Source: a virus. From it: DNA of 24,229 nt. The notes beneath the pieces were generated by a model. The model was not told the origin of the DNA. It searched no databases and worked only from the letters and a program-made list of their open reading frames with translations. A program made the position numbers and the translations under genes. Positions 13,716 to 19,176 of this stretch are shown piece by piece. The DNA lies in the IMG/VR virus record IMGVR_UViG_3300032298_000290, positions 1 through 24,229 of that record; one strand, written 5' to 3'. Positions within the stretch are counted from its first letter, which is position 1. Every line of letters begins with the position of its first letter.

Positions 13716-13733
13716 ATCTACTAAAGTAGATTA
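13716..13733. promoter_or_regulatory. Operator-like palindrome O3 on promoter P3
   Basis: Same perfect 18-bp inverted repeat as at promoter P2 (AATCTACT-TT-AGTAGATT on the minus strand), again overlapping the -10 box and the expected start site. Confidence 0.75.
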
Positions 13734-13759
13734 TAGCATACTAATTAGACTTTGTCAAT
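13731..13759 (-). promoter_or_regulatory. Consensus sigma-70 promoter P3
   Basis: On the minus strand: -35 TTGACA (13759-13754), 17-nt spacer, -10 TATAAT (13736-13731). Over the -35, spacer, -10 and operator it matches P2 at 42 of 44 positions. It drives the micro-gene chain from 13611 down. Confidence 0.9.
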
Positions 13760-13772
13760 AGCGTGTTCGCGT

Positions 13773-14450
13773 TTACGGGGCTGTGTTCGAGCTTTTGGAT
13801 TTACCTATTGCATCAAAGAGTTTGCTAGTAAATACGTCAAAGTCCTCATCCTCCACCACGGGTTTGCTCGCTTCTTCCGCTTCGCGCTTCTGTTTCTCCA
13901 CCAATGAGCGCATCACGAGCACGGGCTTGGAGTTCTCCTCTGTGCGTGGCACCTCTTCACCCTTGTGATGTATATGGGAGAGCCCGACAAACCTACGATT
14001 CTTGAGCCCCATGCAGTCATAGCCCGCTTCGCCCGCTGACTGAGCAAGCAGATCAGTAAACACGGGGTTCTTGGGTTTCAGCGCATGGAGTGTTGCTTCG
14101 TCCGGCGCAATCAAATGCCTGTGGGAATCTTGCTCGGGCAGATCATCGAATGGCAGAACTTGCTTGCGTCGCTTCTCCATGAATGGTTTGGCTTCGCGAT
14201 GATGCCACGGGTTGACGCAGAACTCAGTTGTGCACCAGCGGGTAATGCGTGATGAAGCGGGCGGGAATTTGATAATGGTGAATAGGATGCGAGCGATTGA
14301 GGTTGTCGCGAATTGCTTCGCCAGCGGTGAGTTGGCGGTAAGTATTGGGGCTAACGAGTTGGATGTGTTGGGCCAAACGAAACAGTAACCTCGGATTGAA
14401 CAGTTCTCAAGAAGGGTATCAGCATCACGGTATTTGACGGGGCGGGACAT
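13773..14450 (-). CDS. 225-aa phage protein with CVNPxH (HNH-like) motif
   Basis: Starts MSRPVKYRDADTLLENCSIR; AAGG lies 9 nt upstream, in the leader of promoter P4. The region RITRWCTTEFCVNPWHHRE (residues 68-86) holds Cys73, Cys78 and His83-His84, which resembles the zinc-binding C-x4-CxNPxH segment of some HNH nucleases. The N-terminal part (GYCFVWPNTSNSLAPIL) and SIARILFTIIKF suit a DNA-binding fold. Residues 165-225 are charged and probably disordered. I recall similar unnamed proteins from phages of Burkholderiales. It may be a regulator or an HNH-derived protein; activity is uncertain because a full HNH set of residues is not evident. Confidence 0.75.
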   Translation of the reverse strand: MSRPVKYRDADTLLENCSIRGYCFVWPNTSNSLAPILTANSPLAKQFATTSIARILFTIIKFPPASSRITRWCTTEFCVNPWHHREAKPFMEKRRKQVLPFDDLPEQDSHRHLIAPDEATLHALKPKNPVFTDLLAQSAGEAGYDCMGLKNRRFVGLSHIHHKGEEVPRTEENSKPVLVMRSLVEKQKREAEEASKPVVEDEDFDVFTSKLFDAIGKSKSSNTAP

Positions 14451-14511
14451 GGTTTGTAGCCTTTCTATAATAGATAAAAAACAGTCAAAATTTATATAAC
14501 TGGGTGTTAAC

Positions 14512-14539
14512 ATTATAGAATAAAAGCGGGCTTTGTCAA
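14512..14539 (-). promoter_or_regulatory. Sigma-70 promoter P4
   Basis: On the minus strand: -35 TTGACA (14539-14534), 16-nt spacer, -10 TATAAT (14517-14512). It shares GCTATTGACAAAG with the P3 region but lacks the 18-bp operator. It drives the CVNPxH gene about 60 nt downstream. Confidence 0.85.
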
Positions 14540-14908
14540 TAGCCATGCGGGTTTGAGGGTAATTATATATTCTATGTTCTATATACTCGTGCAAACGAAG
14601 TATTGTGAGAGAGGGAGAAATAAAGTTGGGGAAGTTGGGTGAAGCCTTGCCCGCCTGATCTCTCTAAACCAAAAAAATTTGGGGTTCCTTCTCTCTCTCT
14701 CTCAATCACAAATATATTATATATATATTATAAAATAGAAAAGAAGAAAGAAGAAAAGCCAATGCTGGCGCGGGTTTAGGTCTTTTGGCAGTGCCTTTAT
14801 TCTATAAGATTAGGTATGAGTTATATATTTTCACCCTCCGATTTTGCGGACCTGCTATATAACTCGGTGCTTCCCCACTCTGTGGGGTATGCCTATTATA
14901 TAACAAGT

Positions 14909-14930
14909 AGCGTTTTAACAACGCTTTTTT
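14909..14930 (+). terminator. Rightward intrinsic terminator without an upstream gene
   Basis: Plus strand stem AGCGTT, loop TTAAC, stem AACGCT, then five or six T. No rightward gene lies upstream, so it may end a small non-coding RNA. Confidence 0.6.
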
Positions 14931-14995
14931 AGACTATCTTCGCACTTGGCGAGGCGGGCGAGGCGTCTGCCGCCTCCAAAAAGTAATACTAAATA

Positions 14996-15024
14996 GAACA
15001 AATCGAATAAGTTTCGCTTTGTTC
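14996..15024. repeat. 29-bp inverted repeat R9
   Basis: Left arm GAACAAATCGAA, 5-nt spacer, right arm TTCGCTTTGTTC, followed by G. It lies in the gene-poor region, between terminator T2 and promoter P4, and is the only copy far (about 550 nt) from the next start. Confidence 0.9.
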
Positions 15025-15215
15025 GCTTTGCCAGCCATGCCGGGGCATCGTTAAGCCTAGCCCGTTTCTACAGAATTGGGAGATTAGCCCGCCACGCGAA
15101 CACAGACTAGCCCGTTACGAACTACGCCGTTGCGGGAACTGGTTTCGCTCACTTGTCGTTCGCTCAGAATACGGAAACCAATACGGGAACTGGCATCGCG
15201 CGGGCGGCGCGAGCC

Positions 15216-15250
15216 AAAAAAACCGCCCGCCACGCTTTCGCGTGGCGGGC
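15216..15250 (-). terminator. Intrinsic terminator T2
   Basis: Read on the minus strand: perfect 11-bp stem GCCCGCCACGC, loop GAAA, GCGTGGCGGGC, then GG and seven T. It follows the 105-aa gene by 13 nt. A GAAA tetraloop on an 11-bp GC-rich stem makes it very strong. Confidence 0.95.
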
Positions 15251-15263
15251 AGAGCGGGCAGAG

Positions 15264-15581
15264 TTAATCCGCACGCGTACCAACATAGGCTTTGATGCCG
15301 TGTGAATTCAGGACATCCGCGTAAGCGCGAGCGCCCGCTTCTTTCAAGTCCATGCTTTGCGTATGCGAGCCCGCAGGATTCCACAACTGCAGACCGCTCG
15401 CGCCATACATCGGGCTAAACCCAACTTTTTTCATGTCGCGCCCCAATTTGGTGTTGCCGGACACGACCGCACGAACCCACGCGAACCCGCAGAACATGGG
15501 CTCGCCATGCTTAGCAAGAAACGCGGCTTCCGCAGATTTCGCGGCTTGTAATGCTTCAAGGTGAATTGCAAAAATATCCAT
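15264..15581 (-). CDS. 105-aa conserved phage protein of unknown function
   Basis: Starts MDIFAIHLEALQAAKSAEAA with AGGAAA before the ATG. The segments KHGEPMFCGFAWVRAVVSGN, KLGRDMKKVGFSPMYG, GLQLWNPAGSHTQSMDLKEA and ARAYADVLNSHGIKAYVGTRAD resemble a compact alpha/beta family I recall from many phages of Proteobacteria, always without known function. It stands alone between terminators T3 and T2, with repeat R10 62 nt upstream, so it forms its own transcription unit or is fed by read-through. Confidence 0.75.
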   Translation of the reverse strand: MDIFAIHLEALQAAKSAEAAFLAKHGEPMFCGFAWVRAVVSGNTKLGRDMKKVGFSPMYGASGLQLWNPAGSHTQSMDLKEAGARAYADVLNSHGIKAYVGTRAD

Positions 15582-15611
15582 GATGATTTTCCTAATAGAA
15601 AGAAAAGAAAG

Positions 15612-15641
15612 AAAAACCCGCCATGCTCATAACATGGCGGG
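15612..15641 (-). terminator. Intrinsic terminator T3
   Basis: Read on the minus strand: stem CCCGCCATG, 7-nt loop, stem CATGGCGGG, then five T. It lies 24 nt beyond the stop of the 242-aa gene and directly after repeat R10. Confidence 0.9.
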
Positions 15642-15643
15642 CA

Positions 15644-15672
15644 GAACAAAACGAATTGAATTCGTTTATTTC
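15644..15672. repeat. 29-bp inverted repeat R10
   Basis: Left arm GAACAAAACGAA, 5-nt spacer, right arm TTCGTTTATTTC, followed by G. It covers the stop codon of the 242-aa gene and lies next to terminator T3. Its outer right base pair departs from consensus. Confidence 0.8.
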
Positions 15673-16394
15673 GTCATCGCAAGTAAACCCGCGATCAGCA
15701 ACTCGTCAGCGTCAGCAGTGCCAGCCTTGCACAACTCGCGGGCGCGGGCAACGATCGCGTCACGCGTAACCGCGCGGGCTTTTTGTGCTTCATCCTCTGC
15801 GGGCTTTTCGCGACGCTTGACTTCGTCGTTAATCTCTTTTACGAGACTCAGCGACTTATTGTCACCCTTCGCAAGTAACTCGGCTTTTTTCTCGACCAAC
15901 GCACCGGTGGACTCAGGCGCGTATTTCTCGACCAACTTAGCCCGCTTTTCAGCCATGCGCTTCGCGTCTTTATCGTCAGACTTCGGGCGCGTGTAGCCCG
16001 CTTCAGTAGCCAACTCTTTGATCGCATCCTCCCAGACTTTTTCAGCCGCAGGAATTGAGACTGCGCCCGCGTCATATGCCGCACCCACATAGAACCCGCG
16101 AATGATTTTAAAATCGTCATACTTGATTGGTATGATTTTCTTAGGGGTTAACTCATGATCTTCAGGGAAACGCATGACTTTGCCCTCAGCGTCTAATTGT
16201 GCGATCCAACCAAGAAGGTTAGCATTCAAACGCTCTAACTCGCCTTTGGACTTGACGATCTTTGCCGTCTCTTTTTGTGACGCGAAACCGATTTCTTTGA
16301 TCGTCGCTTCCACAGTAGCGATCGCAACACCATTGATTGATTCAACAGCGGGCAGGGTTTCCGCAATAGCGGAATTGATTTCAGTTTTTTGCAT
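15666..16394 (-). CDS. 242-aa helical protein of unknown function
   Basis: The start MQKTEINSAIAETLPAVESI has GGAGA 8 nt upstream; a longer frame runs back through repeat R11 but has no ribosome-binding site. The protein is mostly helical: an N-terminal Ala-rich part (residues 1-60), a short beta part (PKKIIPIKYDDFKIIRGFYV), and a long charged Lys/Glu/Ala-rich coiled-coil-like second half (DDKDAKRMAEKRAKLVEKY, KRREKPAEDEAQKARA). It is the first leftward gene after the divergent control region, so it is probably expressed very early. No family is recognised. Confidence 0.75.
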   Translation of the reverse strand: MQKTEINSAIAETLPAVESINGVAIATVEATIKEIGFASQKETAKIVKSKGELERLNANLLGWIAQLDAEGKVMRFPEDHELTPKKIIPIKYDDFKIIRGFYVGAAYDAGAVSIPAAEKVWEDAIKELATEAGYTRPKSDDKDAKRMAEKRAKLVEKYAPESTGALVEKKAELLAKGDNKSLSLVKEINDEVKRREKPAEDEAQKARAVTRDAIVARARELCKAGTADADELLIAGLLAMTK

Positions 16395-16438
16395 TTGATG
16401 TTCTCCAAATAAATGTAGAAATTGGCAATAGCGCCACC

Positions 16439-16467
16439 GAACAAACCGAACTGATTTCGATTTGTTC
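16439..16467. repeat. 29-bp inverted repeat R11
   Basis: Left arm GAACAAACCGAA, 5-nt spacer, right arm TTCGATTTGTTC, followed by G. It lies 44 nt upstream of the start of the first leftward gene and is the rightmost copy in the window. Confidence 0.9.
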
Positions 16468-16786
16468 GCGTCGCGGGCAGAGTTTGCATCTCCGCTTCCC
16501 CGATGAATACAGTATGACAGAACCAGTAGATTTGTGGGCATTCGGAACAGCGCCCGCACAGCGTCAACCAATGCTATCTAATGCAAAAAAAATTTCGACC
16601 TTTCTCCGACTACATGGTAGTAACTCGAAAAAAAATCTTCTCCGGCTACACCCATGCGAGAAAAAAAACTTCGCTCCGGAGAGACCCCCATAGCCCCATT
16701 TCGCGTCGGAGAGGACCCGCACACCATACACAGTGTTTTGCACACCCGGTTAGTAAAATTTAAAAGTGGGGGGAGGGGGGTATATT

Positions 16787-16822
16787 TTTTAAGTATCAAG
16801 TCGTGCGTTTTAAGTATCTAGT
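16787..16822. repeat. Two-copy 15-bp direct repeat, 21-bp period
   Basis: TTTTAAGTATCAAGT at 16787-16801 and TTTTAAGTATCTAGT at 16808-16822, one mismatch. The 21-bp period equals two helical turns, so both face the same side of the DNA, as expected for a pair of activator or repressor sites about 95-130 bp upstream of the small terminase gene. Confidence 0.7.
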
Positions 16823-16916
16823 ACTCCCCCCGTCACTTTTATTTTTCTGCACCCCCCGGGGGGTATATAAATTTTGTGATACATTTGCGCAAACAACGGA
16901 GTGCCCCCTTTCCTCC

Positions 16917-17633
16917 ATGACGCTACAACTTAATCCTGATAAGACGGTTCCTTACCCCACAAGTCTGGAACCCGAAGTCGCTTCTACTTTGCACGAGAAC
17001 ATGCAGATAGCGGCGAACACGGCGGCTCTTCTCAAAGGATTAGGTGCACACGTAGACGATGACCCCGAAGCTGAAGCAAAAGCGGGCGAGGTTTTCAAAA
17101 CATTCAATGAGTTGATCGTCGACCAATACGAGAAGGCTATGACTGCCGACGCCCCGCAAAAGCGAGGACGTGGCAGGCCGCGCAAAGAAGTAACCCCCCA
17201 AGACAAAAACCCGCAGACTCTGTACTCCCTGCCCGTCGCGGACCGCATAGGCAACATGCTGCGCGAGTACGACAATGAGTTTGTGGCTGATGCTTCTCAA
17301 CTCAGGTTAGTGGTCACTAACAAGCTCCTTGACCTTGCGTCGTGCGGCGACCCCAAGATAGAAATAAAAGCAACAGAAATGTTAGGAAAGATCAGCGACG
17401 TCGGGCTGTTCTCTGAGAAGACCGAGATTACCGTTACGTATAACAACGTCGGCGATTTAGATCAGGCTATTAAAGATAAGGTGCGTAAGATGTTGCTGGG
17501 GCAGGGCGTTACTGACATCACCCCTATAGATATAGACCTCGATGCAGAGTTCGGCCCAACAGTTGGGCTAGAGATGGTCGAGGAAGTTCAGCCCGCCGAG
17601 CCAGACTTGCCCGCTGAGGACACCGATGCGTGA
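16917..17633 (+). CDS. terS: Terminase small subunit candidate with AT-hook
   Basis: A 238-aa protein directly upstream of the large terminase, overlapping it by 8 nt. Residues 82-90 (KRGRGRPRK) form a canonical AT-hook, which binds the minor groove of AT-rich DNA. Residues 130-175 (NKLLDLASCGDPKIEIKATE, then MLGKISDVGLFSEKTEITVTY) resemble the C-terminal part of several phage small terminases. The start MTLQLNPDKTVPYP lacks a close ribosome-binding site; GGAG lies 15 nt away, and a start at MQIAANT (17000) is an alternative. An extension further upstream has no ribosome-binding site. The role would be to recognise the packaging site and load TerL. Confidence 0.7.
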   Translation: MTLQLNPDKTVPYPTSLEPEVASTLHENMQIAANTAALLKGLGAHVDDDPEAEAKAGEVFKTFNELIVDQYEKAMTADAPQKRGRGRPRKEVTPQDKNPQTLYSLPVADRIGNMLREYDNEFVADASQLRLVVTNKLLDLASCGDPKIEIKATEMLGKISDVGLFSEKTEITVTYNNVGDLDQAIKDKVRKMLLGQGVTDITPIDIDLDAEFGPTVGLEMVEEVQPAEPDLPAEDTDA

Positions 17634-19167
17634 CGTAACGGTCTCCGCACCAATGGATGCAGAGCTCAAAGCTCTGCTGGCGAATCTGGGAAAGCTGACT
17701 CCAGCGCAAAAAGCTGCTGTATTAGATGATCTGAACAAGCGCGATGAGATGTTTGAGCGGCAACAGGCCCGCGATACATTCATGGGGTTCGTTGATAAGG
17801 TCTGGCCTGAGTTTATCGGGGGTAGACACCACAAGATAATGGCGAAAGCGTTCGAGAAAGCCGTGACGGGCGGGTCGAAACGGTTGATTATCAACATGCC
17901 ACCCCGCCATACCAAGTCAGAATTCGCTAGTTATCTACTTCCAGCGTGGTTTTTGGGTAAATTTCCGCATAAAAAGGTGATTCAGTGCTCGAATACTGCT
18001 GAATTAGCGGTAGGTTTTGGTAGGAAAGTAAGAAATTTGGTGGATTCGGAGGAATACAAGGAGTTATTCCCCGGTTTGGAGCTAAGAGCTGACTCAAAAG
18101 CTGCCGGAAGGTGGAATACGAGTAAGAATGGTGACTATTTTGCGATTGGTGTAGGCGGAACGGTTACAGGTAAGGGCGCTGACCTGCTTATTATTGACGA
18201 TCCGCACTCAGAACAGGAAGCCGCACTTGCTGCGACCAACCCGGATGTCTTTGATAAGGTCACGGAGTGGTATACGTCTGGACCACGCCAGCGTCTCCAG
18301 CCGGGTGGCGTGATTATTGTCGTTATGACGCGTTGGGCCATGCGAGATTTGACCGGTCAGGTGCTCAAAGCCGCCGCTGCCCGTGGTGGAGACAAGTGGG
18401 ACGTGATTGAGTTCCCTGCGATCATGCCTAGTGGTAAACCCTTATGGCCTGAGTTCTGGTCATTGGCAGAACTAGAGGCGCTTCGCGAAGAACTTCCTAA
18501 TGCGAAGTGGCAAGCTCAGTATCAGCAGAACCCTGTAGGTAATGAGAGTGCGATTATTAAGAGAGATTGGTGGAAATGGTGGGAAGCAGACCAACCTCCG
18601 CAGTGTGAGTACATACTTCAGACTTGGGATACGGCGTTTGAGAAGAATAATCGGGCTGACTATTCCGCTGGCACGACGTGGGGGGTCTTCACTAATGATG
18701 AGGACAACGGGTCTAAGAATCTCATACTGTTGAACACATACCGCAAACGCGTTGAGTATCCGGAGTTAAAGAAAGATGTACTACAGGAGTACAGGGACTA
18801 CGAGCCGGATGGGGTTCTGATTGAGAAGAAGGCGACGGGCGCTCCGCTTATCTATGAGTTGAGAGCGATGGGTATACCTGTACAGGAGTTCACTCCTAGT
18901 AAGGGACAAGATAAAATTTCCCGTTTAAACTCCGTATCAGACATAATTGCGTCCGGTAAGGTCTGGGTGCCGCGTACTCGTTGGGCTGAAGAGCTGGTCG
19001 ACGAGGTTGCTGCGTTCCCCTCTGGCGAGCATGACGACTTGGTCGACGCGACAACATTAGCACTAATGAGATTTAGAGCAGGTGGGTTCTTGCGCTTACC
19101 GAGCGATGAGCCCGAAGAGATTCAATGGTTCCGCAGCCGCAGTAAAGAGCGGTACTACACAGTATAA
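17626..19167 (+). CDS. terL: Terminase large subunit
   Basis: A 513-aa packaging motor. The ATPase domain has Walker A in MPPRHTKS (residues 91-98), an adenine-binding-type segment upstream, Walker B LLIIDD (187-192), and a coupling motif near VVMTRWAMRDLTG. The QQNP segment (300-303) marks the domain boundary. The RNase H-like nuclease domain has Asp335 (QTWDTAFE), Glu400 (LIEKKATG) and Asp470/471 with Asp474 (GEHDDLVDATT). The start has GAGG 6 nt upstream and overlaps terS by 8 nt. The protein cuts concatemeric DNA and pumps it into the prohead through the portal encoded next. Confidence 0.95.
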   Translation: MRDVTVSAPMDAELKALLANLGKLTPAQKAAVLDDLNKRDEMFERQQARDTFMGFVDKVWPEFIGGRHHKIMAKAFEKAVTGGSKRLIINMPPRHTKSEFASYLLPAWFLGKFPHKKVIQCSNTAELAVGFGRKVRNLVDSEEYKELFPGLELRADSKAAGRWNTSKNGDYFAIGVGGTVTGKGADLLIIDDPHSEQEAALAATNPDVFDKVTEWYTSGPRQRLQPGGVIIVVMTRWAMRDLTGQVLKAAAARGGDKWDVIEFPAIMPSGKPLWPEFWSLAELEALREELPNAKWQAQYQQNPVGNESAIIKRDWWKWWEADQPPQCEYILQTWDTAFEKNNRADYSAGTTWGVFTNDEDNGSKNLILLNTYRKRVEYPELKKDVLQEYRDYEPDGVLIEKKATGAPLIYELRAMGIPVQEFTPSKGQDKISRLNSVSDIIASGKVWVPRTRWAEELVDEVAAFPSGEHDDLVDATTLALMRFRAGGFLRLPSDEPEEIQWFRSRSKERYYTV

Positions 19168-19176
19168 GGACACAAT

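Larger units (their letters stand above)
14451..15263. other. Gene-poor region with repeats, hairpins and AT-rich tract
   Basis: About 810 bp with no convincing gene. It holds promoter P4, a CT repeat (near 14690-14702), an AT-rich stretch (14710-14735), a purine run, four copies of TATATAAC (14493, 14820 inverted, 14856, 14897), the hairpin CCCCAC-TCT-GTGGGG (14873-14887), a rightward terminator (14909-14930), inverted repeat R9 and leftward terminator T2. The easily melted AT-rich tract beside short repeats suits a replication origin, but that is inference. Confidence 0.5.
16395..16916. other. Divergent control region between early and late arms
   Basis: About 520 bp without a gene. It holds inverted repeat R11, three eight-A tracts spaced 43 and 33 bp apart (16585, 16628, 16661) within a decayed CTCCGG-containing repeat, a 15-bp direct repeat TTTTAAGTATC(A/T)AGT with a 21-bp period (16787, 16808), and several six-base G or C runs including the palindrome CCCCCCGGGGGG (16852-16863). 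No consensus sigma-70 promoter is seen in either direction. The late promoter and perhaps the packaging start site should lie here (inference). Confidence 0.55.

Noticed and set aside
14790-14935. tRNA gene in the hairpin-rich gap
   Set aside because: No cloverleaf with a T-loop GGTTC-type box and matching acceptor stem could be formed on either strand.
15028-15085. 19-codon frame reading MPRHGWQSEQSETYS across R9
   Set aside because: No ribosome-binding site and most of it is the repeat itself.
5312-16467. The 29-bp palindromes as intrinsic terminators
   Set aside because: Only R6 is followed by a short T run on the transcribed strand; most are A/T-rich, mismatched in the arms, and lie in leaders upstream of starts. 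Separate, much stronger terminators occur beside R1, R9 and R10.
5312-16467. The 29-bp palindromes as a CRISPR array
   Set aside because: Copies are 0.3 to 3 kb apart with genes between them, not separated by short spacers.
16395-16571. N-terminal extension of the 242-aa protein through R11
   Set aside because: No ribosome-binding site at the upstream ATG, while the inner ATG has GGAGA 8 nt upstream; the extension also reads across R11.
16803-16916. N-terminal extension of the small terminase candidate
   Set aside because: The added 38 codons cross the C6/G6 palindrome and poly-pyrimidine region, show no ribosome-binding site and look non-coding.
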